Assembly: GCF_014839805.1 (NCBI RefSeq)
Contig: NC_051126.1
Coordinates: forward strand, 8,502,609-8,566,608
Source: Manduca sexta
Lineage: Eukaryota > Arthropoda > Insecta > Lepidoptera > Sphingidae
Direction: 5' to 3'
Length of the DNA stretch: 64,000 nt
Shown: piece by piece, positions 27,001 through 40,844 of the stretch
How positions within the stretch are numbered: position 1 is the first letter of the stretch
Layout of the letters: each line of letters starts with the position of its first letter
The notes under the pieces: model-generated
What the model saw: the letters and a program-made list of their open reading frames with translations, nothing else
The model's database searches: none
What the model was told of the DNA's origin: nothing
Translations under genes and position numbers: made by a program

Positions 27001-30000
27001 CTTTATTTTTACAGTCTGTAAATGTTAATGTTTAAGTTATATTATGCCTATAATCTCAATGATCGATATGAATTACAAATGATCACCTATTTTTTTTTCG
27101 TATGTTGACATTTCATATGTTGACGTTCGAAAACCAATAAACTGACCTTACTACAGTCTACATATTTACAGACGACATACAAAACTCAAAATAAAGCCCC
27201 TAAAAATACACCTTCCAATATTTTCTAATTGATATTCAAAGATAGTATTTGTAGCCCATTCTTATAATGTTGTAGTGCCACTAACGAGGTTAAAGTCCAT
27301 TAAAATCTCACAACAACCAGCTTAAGTAGAGACCAAAATATTACACAAAGGAGAAATGCGTTGTTCTGCAACAATTACTGATTGTTTTATACCGAAATAA
27401 TATTTTAAATTTTGAATGATAATTGTCGAAACGTGCCTCTGTAATCCATATACGTTGCATGGGCTATGAAAAGATTATAACAATACAATTTATAATTTAA
27501 AATTCAGTTCAACCAGCATCAGTTTTACATAAAAAGTTGTTTCATTTATCTTCTTTCTTGAATATTCCTACATTGATATTAAAAGCATAACATCTTAATG
27601 TTCAGCTAAGGCATTTTAATGGCTCTCCCGTTTGGATGCCTGAACAATTAAAGCGTCGCTTTTCTGCGTAAGCCACAATGCATGGTGTCGCGGCGACCAA
27701 TCAGAGGATATTTCCCGATCATAAGAAGCGGCCTGAGAAATGGGATGCCAAGCTCTGCTACTTTCTACGCGACACGAGAAAGCATTCAGTTTTGGAAAGA
27801 GATCGACCTCAAGGAGCAATAATGGTGGAAACCAAGCGTATCCTCGTAGGGCGAACTTAGGGGAGTGGTATCGCAGGCTGGAGAGCTCAATACCGGTTTT
27901 CTTATCATCGCAGGAGTGCATCCTGTCCTCTCCCAGCGGCCGGACCGGCCATGGTGCGGCGACATTCCGGTTGATATATATATGCGTAAACATCATGGAT
28001 GCTTTGAATAGGAGGTCCTGGATAACCATTGTGCTCCTAACTGTCCCGTGTGTACCATACAGGCCCAACGCGGAATTTTAGTTGGTATGACGGTGTGGAA
28101 TGTATCATACCTACCTATAGTTATTGACTTTGTCCAGCGTGAAGGTCGATCGGATGTTACCATTCCCAAAAAATCAATCGCTGGGTCATGAGGCCGGTGA
28201 ACCCAACATAACCGGCCGCCTTTCCCTATGGGCCGGGCGGTATCTATAATCTCATTTTCGTCGCGAAAAATGGTTAGTGGCTCTGGAGAATTATTCAATA
28301 TTGCTGTTTCAATATTATCCCATAATGTTTTCGGATTTTGTTACAAATTACTGTGATTTTTACTTTGTAGGTATTATATATTCATTTAGTCGCCAAATAT
28401 TTCAACAAAGAATTAAACCAAAATATTATCTCACCTTGCGGACAGCACTAGAAACAATACGATTATTATTTCATTTTTGACAAAATTAGAAAAATTATAA
28501 TGCTTAATCATTGATCAACACCCAGATTTTTTTATTTAATTAAGCTGTAAACGGCGGGGTAGTGATCTGGAAACGTTTACAATTAGAAGAACGCCTTGCT
28601 AAACTACTCCTACATTGTGTCGGCGCAAGACACTTTTAGGACATATTTCAGAAAAGTTTTGACTTAGCCTATGCCGACTCCACATCAGTCTCTTCACGGG
28701 ATCCCGTTTTGGTCAAATCTTATTTGAAAATCCCATATAAGGCATAGCCCAACGTGGGATGACAATTCAGGACCTCCTAACCCAATAACAAACCGTGGTG
28801 GAGTGACGCAACTGCCTGAACCCTGTCAGTGGTAGATGAGATGCATGCCTAGCAGTAGGACAGCATCTTATGTACAAAAATTACCAATAAATAAATTGAA
28901 AACACGTTCATTACCTACTCAGGATGAATTGTTACAACGGCGCAGTGTTAAAAATCTCATTATTTTAATATTGTAACAAAGTTTTCCCATCCATGCAAAT
29001 TGACAAGCTACATAATAAAAGAGGATACATTGAAAGGGGAGAGCTGACTTTATTTCCATGTATCGTACAGTTAACACGTGCTACGTGACGTGACATTAAC
29101 CGTCGCGTTTGACCTATTTACTACCGAATAATAACATGATTTATGTTCGTAAATTGGTTAACTAGTGTTATAAATTTGTCATATTAGAATAGATATTAGC
29201 ACACACTTAATTCAAATAATAACCTTACGTACAAAATGCAGTAACGAGAACTTCAGATCCCAAATGGAGTGTAGATCTCTGGTTTGCAAACCAATATTTG
29301 TTCTGAAGTGATCCGAACGGAAGCAAACAACTCTGGATACACTGAAGGTTTTGGTACTGATTTATTACAAACATCGAACTTGCTAAATTATTCGTTGCAT
29401 GCAGCACGTGCAAGAGGAAATTGAAACAAAAGACAATCAAATATAACAATGCGTATGCTATATCGACCTTAAATCATAGATTTAGATCTAATTAATGGCA
29501 TTATACCTTTATACAAGTTTTAAAAATGTAAACAACAACTATATAATCTGAAAAAAGATATTTGAGTCTTTTAAATGGCCCAAAACCCAAGTCAATTATC
29601 CATCCATCGTCACAGCCGTAGATACAATATTAATTAATGTAACAAACATCCTTAGTGTACCTACTCTTCGTTATTTTTAAAAATATTCTAGTAAAAAATA
29701 ATGATATCATATTTCACGGGCAAGGAGTATATTGTTCTAATTCAGCCCACTTACTGATGTGACTGTCACATAAATAACGGGACTTTTCGTAAACCACAGT
29801 AGTTGGCGTTGAAATTATCTTCTGAGGACAAGTTATATCTGGGAAATATAAATTGGAAGCGATAAACATGATATTCAAACGTATCAACTTTGTTCGCTAT
29901 TCTTGTTTATCAAAACAAACTCGTAAAATTTAAAGAGAATTATATCTTTTTATTTATTTTTCACAAATATTTCTTTGCAATAAAATAAACAAAACAGTCC

Positions 30001-33000
30001 AACTTCTCCGTAAAAAAGATTTCATCCTACGATTGTCTGGAAGAGATCGCTCTTAGCAATAAGACCGTCTATTGTTGCACTAGCTATAGTTAAATGTGTG
30101 TTTTTTTCTTTTACTTATGTAGTGTTCAATAAATATCTTTCTCTCTATTTAAATCATATTTGCAATAAATAAAACTAGTTAAGGAGAATTCAAAAGTTCG
30201 ACAGTTTATACTTAATTTTATCAATAAAATTTAAGTACTGAATAGGTTTGTTTTGAACAAACGTCCTTGATGTAATATTTGTTTTCGTACTATTAAATAA
30301 ATTCATATTGGGCTACGTGTTTCAAATAAATTGGCAGTGAGTAAGATTTCTATAAATTTGATTAATGGACCAATACCGACTCTACTGACAGAACTAAAAA
30401 CACTTTTTCCTTTTTAAATATAACCGAACACAAAGGCCATTACGAACATTAAAACAATGCTACACAACTATTATACAATATATTTCCTAACACTTTAAAA
30501 TAATTAACTTTTCTTCGAGTTAAAATACTACTTCTACAAATGAATGGAAATCAATAATACATATGTACTTATAATATTTACTTGTTTTTTTATTCATTGA
30601 CTGCCTCGGTGGCGTAGTTGTAATTGTACACGGTACAATTAGACTGCCGCGCTGAGGTCCTGGGTTCGAATCCCGGGTCGGGCCAAAATAATTGAGACTG
30701 GGTTTTTCCATCTTAAAAATTACTCAGTCGCAGCTCGGAGTCAGGAAGTTGGCGGTGTGATAACCCCGTGCCTCGGAAAGCACGTAAAGCCGTTGGTCCT
30801 GCGCCTGATCTCTCTCCGGTAATGTCAGATTGCCGTCTCACCGAACTATGAGAGTGAAGGAACAGAGAGTGCAGCTGTGTATTGCGCATATACTTGTGCA
30901 CTATAATATATCCTGCGTAGCTGGCTGATCTTCGTTGAGATTGGCCGCCGTGGTCGAAATTCGGCTAGGAGGAGGTTAATTTTTATTCATTGACCAGTTA
31001 CTTAGGTATCTAAATTTCACGTAGAAACCTTGTATTCCTAGAACGAAGAGCTACGAATTTGTAAAGCACAGAAACCATACAATGCTCTGTAATTTCATTG
31101 ACCTAATTAATATAATTTCGTTTGTATTAACTATAAATATGTAATACTCAAAAATTATACCTTCTGACTAATGAGTACTAAACAACAATTACTTTTGAGT
31201 AGGGATTTAGTTTATAAAAATTAATCCCTCTTAGCCGAATTTCGGCCAAGGCGGCCAATCTCAACCTCCGTTGCGATCGGCCGCCGAGGAGGAGATGTTA
31301 TAGTACAGAAGTGTGTGCGCAATAAACATGTGCACTCTCTGTTCATTTCACTCTCATAGTCCGATGAGACGGCAATTCAGGCGATGAGATATCAAGCGCA
31401 CGACCAATGGCCTTACGTGTTTTTAGACGCACTAAGTAAGTATTAAAATAGAAAAACCCAGTTAATTAAAAAATATATTAGCCCGACTTGGGACGTCAGC
31501 ACGATTGTCGTACTCGTACCGCGACCCAATACAACTACGCCACTGAAGCAATCAAGGAAATTTATTTAATAAACGCTCAGCCAAGATAATGAGCCACAAT
31601 ATTCACGATACGACCTATTTAATTATAAAATTCCTTTAAAAGCGCACAAGTACTCGTACATGAGTACCTATTGTGTAAGGTATCGATTTCACATTGTATA
31701 ATAATATCAGCCCTGTATTATATACTTTGCTCACTGCTGAGCACGGGCCTCCTCTACTACTGAGAGGGATTAGGCCTTAGTCCACCGCGATGGCCTAGTG
31801 CGGATTGGTAGACTTCACACACCTTTGAAATTCCTATAGAGAACTTCTCAGATGTGCAGGTCTCCTCACGATGTTTTCCTTCACCGTTAAAGCGAACGAT
31901 AAATTCACATTGTGTAAATTGATAATTATTCTGGTAGCTTGCAAACATAATATTATGCTGTTTATATTTTGACTGCCTCGGTGGCGTAGTTGTAATTATA
32001 CATTGTACAAGTACGGCTACCGCGCTGCGCGCTAACCCAGGACCTCAGTCCTGGGTTCGTATCCCGGGTCGGGCCAAAAATAATTGTAATTGGATTATTC
32101 CATCTTAAAAAATACTCAGTCGCAGCTCGGAGTCAGGATGTTGGCGGTGTGATACCCCCGTGCCTCGGAAAGCACGTAAAGCCGTTGGTCCTGCGCCTGA
32201 TCCCTCTCCGGTCATGTCGGATCGCCGTCTCACCGAACTGTGAGAATGAAGGAACAGAGAGTGCACCTATGTATTGCGCACACACTTTTGCACTATAATA
32301 TCTTCTGCGTACCTGGCTGATCTCCGTTGAGATTGGCCGCCGTGGCCGAAATTGGGCTAGGAGGAATTCATTCATTAATTATGCCGTTCCTGTAACTATT
32401 CCATTTTCTCTTAAATTGGTAGCAAATACAAAATTTAATAAGTTGAAATAAAACTATTTATGAATTGAATTATTAAATACGTTATTAACCATGAAACCGC
32501 TGCATGAAACAAACCATTCATGCGTATAAAATACAGATCATCCTCCTCAGTCACAAAAAAATCACAGCATAATATTTTTATTTAAGCTAAGGCTAAGGCC
32601 GTAGTTTTCTACCGCAGATAGTAATTTTTCCTTACCTTAAAACCGCTCAACCTACACGCCTTATGATTAAAAACCGCCTTCGGTTTCTATTAGTTGATAC
32701 GCGCATTTAAAAAAAGGAGGACTTCGGGAGAACAGTTTGCTTTGTTCCTTTATTATTGGAAACAGAAACACTAAACCTCGCTAATACTGGGGCTAAACCA
32801 AGCCAGATATTTCATACAGGTTTCTTTTGTTAAAAACATAGAGATTTATGGGAAATCCTGAACAATTTTTAATTATTATAAGAAGTCAGTAACACGGGTC
32901 CTTTTTATGACGGTTCAGCCAACATTGAATAAAAATCCATGACCAGTAATCGCTATATGTGATTATTGCATGCCTACTGATTCTGTATTTTACAAACTAT

Positions 33001-36000
33001 ACGTGTTTTTATTCTGCATATCTTTTTAACTAGTTACGGTTGTTAAATCAATCGCGGGATAACACTGCCAGTCGATTCGCTTATATTGATATCCAAAGAG
33101 ATTGATATCTTTGAAAATGACACGCTAAAACCACGCGCGGTTAACCGTAGTGCGGCCTAATAATGAGCCTCGGAGTAAAGAACATTTTTTGTACATGCCT
33201 TTGAAAGTAAAAATAAAATACTTATAATCGTGTCTCTGTCTCTGTGAGCTCAAGATTACAAATAACAATGTCGCACTGGGCACGTGTCGTCTCTAGGATT
33301 AAGACTGATTCGTCTTCATCACGTTGTATGTAAGTCCTGGCGGTATTTCGGTACGAGCTTGTACGTAGCTCTAGATTTCGAGCAGGTAAAGTGATATTGA
33401 TGAATACCACACCGGAGTCTCAAATTCGTGCCGTCTGTGGTGATAGTGTCGCCCTTATCACATCATGGGACAGAATACACATGCCGCAAAATGGGTGCGT
33501 TAGGTGCGTCTGCAATATGCCCTGAAAGGATAAAGAGCATGAGGGCATATTGCAGATTCGATGTTCAAATGAATTTTATTGACAAAGAAGAAACTTTTCT
33601 TATAAGATTTTCTTTCACAGTAAAGCGAGCCATAATAGAGCAAGAAGCTTCGTGTTCAAAAAGCGACACATGCATCCGACACCTTCATCTTCACAAGCCG
33701 TTTTACTCCGCCTGGCTATTTCACATATTTTGTAATATGAAAATGAAAAAAATATTCTTGTTCACATTTTGTTGGAATTGTAGCATAAAAATATTATATT
33801 ATACGTAAATTCAGTATAAGAAAGACATCAATCATGTTATTTCAGTACTTATTGTAAAGAAACATCTTTTTGTCTTTAATATCTACACAAATAATAAAAC
33901 GTTGAGAGAAACGTAATTGAACGAGGATGACTAAAGAAGAGAACTGAACATAACAAATCAGCTATATTTAAATATATATTTATCGTTAGCGCTCTTCTCC
34001 GAAAATCATGTAGTTTATACAGGTGGATAGAGTATAATTGAGACTAAGAATATTCTTCTTTTTCACAAAGATCTGCTCCTCGGGCGAGTCCGTAACCACC
34101 AATTAGTTAATCTTAAAGAAATTACTATGAATCTTAAAAGCCAATGTATAGAATTTTATTGTCATGTCATTCAAATATCATTTTATTGTCATGTCATGTC
34201 AGTCAAATCAATTATTTTTTATGCAACTTATTTTGTGTACTTTACAGCTTTTATTGCACGACCATATCGCTGTCAAAAAATAGGACTCGGTTAGATATTT
34301 CTAAAGCAGTTTTTTTATGCTTTTTAAAACACAAATATAAATTCAAAGTTTATCAAGAGTCGATAATTTTTTTGTAGTTTCAATAAACAAGTTACAAACA
34401 ACGCCGATCGTTTTCGTTCTAAAATAATATAACTTATTTTTTTTACCTTTAATGTGGAAAGATACCATCAATTTTAAAAAGGTCTAGTTATAAGATGAAT
34501 AGAATAACCCGGCTGGCGTCTACTTGTGAGGTACTTATTCAATCAAGATTCAAGACGGGTTTAAAAAATCATATTATCCAATTTTTTTATCCAATTGACA
34601 CAGGAAGATCGTGTAGGAAATTGCATAATACAATCCATTGTATCAAAATTTCATTGTATCATTTCCTGTAATTTTATTTATTTTTGTATATTTTAAGCTT
34701 TTATGTAAGTCTAATTTGTAATAAGCTATTTGAATAAAAAAAAAAAGAAAAACATGTTTTGAAACACGAAAATATCGAAGCTAATAGGAAATAACAGAAT
34801 GTGAACATAACAGTTATCAGCCATTCTAAAAAAAATCAACAAAAGAGTAAGAAATATACACAGGATAAATGGATTAGAATTTTGGTACAATAATAAAACT
34901 AGCAAGCTAGGCTTCTTTTTAACCTAAAAAATATGCAGTGGTACTATTTAGTCCAGGAAATATTTTTCTGGCGGCCGCAGTAGATAGCGAAATTCTACAT
35001 GCCATATATAAGTAAATTCAAAGCCCTTACTGGAAGCAAAGTCGATATAAATAGTTCTAGTTTCGTTAACGCATCTTCATTTGGTATTCAATAGAATAAT
35101 TTTAAACAGTTTTATTACATAATGGGTATTAATATTATGTAACTTCCTTCATTGAAATATATTAATGTCTAGATTTTATCTACATATTTTATTATTTTTC
35201 GGTCTCTATGAAAAAATATCAGGTTTATTTATATTATTGTATCATGAATGATAGCCGTACGTAGAATATTAAAAGTTAGAATATTAAAACAAGTACGTAT
35301 AAGCTTCCGTTCGCCAATTTGTCATCTTCACTTTTAACGACCGTAACGTTACTTAATGTGACAAAGGCGTAATTCCCGTTTAAGTTTTAGAAATCCAGCC
35401 ATGTGTTCTTTTAAAATTAATAAGGTAATTGAATCCTTTGACATCATGACAGTAACGGATAATTGATTGGCATTACAAGGAGACTGAAATATAACAGATT
35501 ATTTATAATAAGAAATAAATATACTCGTACGTATGCAAAATGTTTTATATTTAACCGTGGGCTTGTTTATAGTATCGGATGATAGCTTAAGATGAATCGT
35601 ATTGAAATGTAGTGAGACAGATAATTCGGAAAGTTCACAATGAAAAGGATGATTTTATATCGGGTAACCTTACATGAAATAAAATATTACTGATTTCCAC
35701 TTATACGAAACATACTACTGGACATAATAAGACTCAAAATCTCATGCCTCAGCATGGCGAGCGCAGTGGAATATCAACAATGCATTGTAATTCAAGGTAT
35801 TGGATGGTGTTTCTACTATTTATGGGCGGTCATTTCGTTTACCATCAGGCGAACGATAAGCTAATCTCGTCATTCAACGCAATAAAAAATAAGATAACAT
35901 AACTTCGAAATGTAAAATGCACTTGTAATTAACTGCTATAAGGAACATTACTTTTAACAGCACCGTGCACTTAAATGCTATAAGATTCCTCTCTTCCCGA

Positions 36001-39000
36001 AGTATTACATGAACAATATATGTTATGCAGAAATATTTAAGATTCTGTAACATTTTAAAAAGTTGCAATGACCTATATATACTAATGTGCTGATGTTGTG
36101 TAATGTTATCTTAATATAAAATCATAAAGAACAGATCAAGATCCTCGACACACACGCACACACACACAACAAGAGACGCGCCGCACCAGGCAGGGGCTGT
36201 TGCGGACGAAAGCTAGACACTTCCCGTCAGAAAAAGTGGAAATCCATATTCCCAAGTTTCCAGGTAAGACTCATTACCGGCAAATCCCCGAAACTCGCCG
36301 CGCTTCACCGCTCGATGTCATAAAATGAGTACCAATGCCGAACCTGGCCCACAGGAGTTGCAGTAGTGGCGAGGCGCTCCTCGGATGGGAAGCAGCCGTC
36401 CCTTATACCCCGAAGATGGCCATCGCGGAGTATTTGTTGGTATTCGTGTACACAGAGTGTATATAGTGTTAGGGACTCGGCTCAGCGTTTGCCCAACGTT
36501 TTCCAACTTTCCGGACGGCGCAACGACGTTTCATAAGGCCGGTGAACTTAACATAAACATCGTTCCCAATTATGTTCTTGACATTCAAAATTTTAATATC
36601 TTCCACGTTACTTATAAATGTTGATTTACAAAAATTCTGTCAGCGCATGAAATGAAATATTATATTTTGGTCTCGAGACATATGTCCGTAAGCAATTTTA
36701 GCTTTCGAAAATCAAATATATAAATAAATATAGCAAAATTACATTAATATTTAAATCGCTATGATTCGAAGTGATAAGGCGAAGTAATTTGCTATTTTCT
36801 TTACCCGTCTATATAGAAATATAGAATTCAATTAAAAAAATTCTTACTCATTTTTCCGTAATTTATAAAGTTTGAACATGTACAAAATTACATCAAAATA
36901 CGAAATTAATTTTTGAAATCTATCTCCAAAGAGGCTCTAGTGATCTTCTCAATAGAAAATCCTTTCCGTATTTGCGATGGAATTCGAATTTGTCGATGTC
37001 TTATAAAACTTTAGACGTAATTTACATTTTTATCCAAGAATACTTCATGTTTATTTACCCAAATTTCCCATTCACCATTTTATATAATAGACGAATATGT
37101 TGATATAAAGTAGCGAGGAGCTAATGCTTAAGATGTCGTTATATAGGACACTAGCTTTTGCCTGCGGCTCCGCCCGCATGAAAAAGTCTTTCCGGGATAA
37201 ATATTTTCACGGGATAAAAAGTAGCACTCAGGAATAGGGTAGCTTCCTAGTAGGGAATAAAAATCAAAATCGTTTTAGTAGTTCCTGAGATTAGCGCCTC
37301 CAAACTAACAAACTTTTCAACAATATTAAAGAATAGATTTATATTCATGTAACATGTCAGACACAAGTCTATTCAAGTGCCCAATGTTAATATTTCCAAC
37401 ATTATTTCTATTAAATAAAAATGATTGCTTCGTAAATTACACCCGTAGCATGTAACAGTCAGGCCTATTGCATCAGTTTCAAGTAAATTTAACAGTTATT
37501 GTATTAAACAGCTAATATAGATTATACGGTTCCGTGGTCAATTATACACTATTTGTGTGATGATTCATATGCTCTAAATATTGATAAAACTTGTATTAAC
37601 CAAAACTTTGATGTAATGAACTTGATGATACACTGGATAGATTAATGATATGACAAGCCAGCGCGCGCAGCCTTGTTGGCTGAACGTTAACTCGGCAATT
37701 GACGACTATGTATGAACTTTGCCCGTGATGGCTAAATATGAACTTTGTTGTGACATGAAATTAATTTGCCTTATATTGAAGTAATTGGGACGCATGCGTA
37801 GCGAATAAATGCTAACCTAACAAAATGTAAGGCATCGTAAATATATATAGTGCACGATTTATTACCATTTATTTAGGAGCAGGAGAGTGTGACTTTTGAA
37901 TTATTTAACTACCTAGAACCTTTCCTACCAAGTTTCTTATAAATCTCTACGACTCAAAGTTTAACCTTTTACATAAATCAAATGATAATACAGATAAAAA
38001 CATGTGATTTACCCGTCCGTGACATTTTGAATAAGAGTTTTTTTTTTATTTTTAATCGAGTCTCTTTAGATGTATATTTATTTTATGGTATTTATTTTTC
38101 TTCAGTGAGCCGCGTGCGGTATGTACATTTAGTAGCTCTGACCAAATACCATTTAGTCGTTTGGAAAATGCTTAACATTAACTCTTAATAAATATCCAAA
38201 ATAAAAGTGAAATTGAAATGGAAAAAGTATTTTTGGGAACGTTGGAGGTAACATATTACTGGAAAATTTTAGCCTGGTATCTATATATTTTATAAAATAA
38301 AGACCTTAAAAGCTGTCTGTCTGTATGTGATCGATTTTCTAAAAATCTACTAAACAGATTTTTATGAAATTTGGTATGGAGATAGTTTAAGACCCTGGAA
38401 AGGTTATAAGCTGCCTTTTGTCCCGGAAAACTCTTTAAAACGAGCGAAACAACGAGCAAAATTTAGTTTATTATAAAAAAAACTATTTAGCACCCATCGC
38501 CACTTTTTTTCCTCTACCTTCACCTTGTCGGATTTATTAATTATAATTAAATAATTAAATTTAATAATTTATCTCTTTAATATAAAAGTAAGTTAGCATT
38601 TACATAAATTGTAAAATAGGCATTATAATATAGATTAAAGACTCACCGACGCGTCCTCAAATATTTTATGGTAGTTCGGCACGCAGAAAGGCGGCGTGGC
38701 AGAAAGCTCCCGGATCATTTGGCATAAAACCCTGTGAAAAAGCAGTTATTAACTCTATACAAATAGCCCATGTACAGTCACCTACATAAATACCGGAACA
38801 GATTCAAAACTTCAAATTCCTGTACATTTGTGTTCTTACCAACATTTATTTTCTCTTCACATAAGCTACTTTTGTGACTGACTGTACCATAAAGTATTAT
38901 ATATTTGTATAATCTTCATCATGTATGGCAATTTTGTGAGATTGTATACATAAAATAATCCCTGAGAACACTGGGCAGTGGGGAAAATTCTTTTAGTAAT

Positions 39001-40771
39001 TCATTTTATACTTGTGGCGGACTTTTATGCGGACACGAGTGAAGAGAAGAAGCCAATTCCTTATATGTGATTTATTAATTAATAATATTATATTAAGGAC
39101 TACTTTGAGAAATATTATTGTACCTCAAACATAATAGCGAGGGGTGCAAAACGAAGGTATTATCTATAACAGACATTTAAATAATAATTATAAAATTGCA
39201 TATTTAAATAACTTTACATTACTAAGAATACCTGTCTAATTTATTGGCCATTTATGGGTTATGCAAATATATTTGGTGTGTCAGACAGCATAATATAATC
39301 TTTAATGAGTAAGCATTTATAAATATTTATATATTTAAGTCACAATTATTTTTAGATCGACCCAAATTCGAACCCAAGACCTCAGCGCGATAGTCGTACC
39401 GGAACCGCATGACGAATACATTGCAATTTTAGTACTTACATTAGCTAAAAATAAAAGAATAGAATATGGCGTAGGTTTTACGACTGATTCACGATTGTTG
39501 TTTATTGTAAATGCCAGGACTAATTCCCACGCTAGCACTAGCAGCAACCGCGAATGAGCTCTGTGCAATATTGCCCAAGAATCCGTGTAAAATCGTAATG
39601 TCAATGTGTGCGTGCAAAATGACGCTTTATTCGTAATTCTGTCAATGCGTGTTTCACTTGCGTACTTTGTAGTTCCGTACTCAAAGGGTGCTAATGAAAT
39701 CCTATTACTAAGCTTCAGTTATAAAAAAACTGGTCTTGATAACAGCATGACATAAAGGAAAGCTTAACTATTAATAAAGTTATTAAAAAGGAAAAATGTA
39801 TCTCTAGCAATCATTTAGAAAAGCAATTCTAAAATAAGTACTGAAACAAAAAATATATACTTTTAAGATGTGTCGTACACATATTTGAGATCTAGCAACC
39901 GCAAAGGTACTTTGCAAATATTTATCAGGTTTCAAAAAAGTCTATATTTGTTTTATCTTATTCTCAGTTCAATTGTTACTGTGTTTACAATGAACAAAAC
40001 ATTTTTACAAACTTTCCCATGTATTTATATTCGTAAGAAGTAAGATTAGGGCTATTGTTGATACCCTATTATACAACATTATTATATAACGTACTCGCAA
40101 TAACCAACGTCCAAAAAGAAAGGAAGCAATTCATGGAAATCCACGTGACGTCTGATTGATATGGGTATTACACAAACGTAACTCAATATTCAATATTTTT
40201 TAAAACATAAATAACTTTAGGTTAGGATCTTTACATGTTGTTCAACACATGTCTACACGTTTATTAAAGCTATTTGATTTAAAATGAAAATAACTCGAAA
40301 TGGATGTTACCATTATGCGTAACTATATTTTTTTAATCTTCTTGTTAATGACTATGTCACAAAGTTTAGTTTAAGTAGCCTTAGCTCGATAACTGTTTAT
40401 TAACGGAAATTGGAGACCAAAGTGTAGCAATAATCGATTAAGATAGAAAAATTACATTGACAGGACGAACTATGGAGATAATAATTTATTTATATAATTA
40501 CAAATAAATTTATATACATATATAATTAAATAGTTGCGAATTTACGAAACACAATATTTCTATTGATATATATGGATAGTAAAAAAATCTTGAATCTTTA
40601 ATCGCGGTTAGACGGATCAAGGTAGAAGGTAGAACACAAGATAGAATAAGGTAGAATTAACTGGTGATTCAACCTTTTGAACCTCAAATATCCGACATTC
40701 AATCAACTAGAATTTTTTTATTGAAGTATTCGATAGCAGGAAATTATACATATAATATAGACATGAGAAAA

Positions 40772-40844
<73 letters not shown>

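Larger units (their letters stand above)
24709..38646 (-). other. Very long intron between exons 4 and 5 (13.9 kb)
   Basis: This is the longest intron of the gene (GTGAGT donor, CCTCAG acceptor). It is a sink for repeats: an unclassified GC-rich family (26.5-28.2 and 36.3-36.6 kb), SINE-A (30.6, 31.2 and 32.0 kb), SINE-B (31.7 kb), SINE-C (33.4 kb), a retroelement tail (35.7 kb), a Helitron-like end (37.2 kb) and a diverged element (38.3 kb). The stretches 28.9-30.5, 32.4-33.2 and 33.9-35.7 kb are AT-rich with nothing recognised. Confidence 0.75.

Noticed and set aside
27616..28298. 150- and 101-codon minus-strand frames as a host gene
   Set aside because: They overlap in different frames within a repeat block related to 36.3 kb. 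No motif, start context or splice structure supports a gene.
30601..30690. Possible tRNA gene (A and B boxes present)
   Set aside because: The boxes belong to the head of SINE-A, which continues into a long tRNA-unrelated body and has a target duplication. No proper acceptor stem closes.
33428..33535. Cysteine-rich reading ([11 protein letters not shown]) as a VWC-like domain exon
   Set aside because: The same bases are the conserved body of SINE-C, the frame stops at once, and no splice-compatible neighbours exist.
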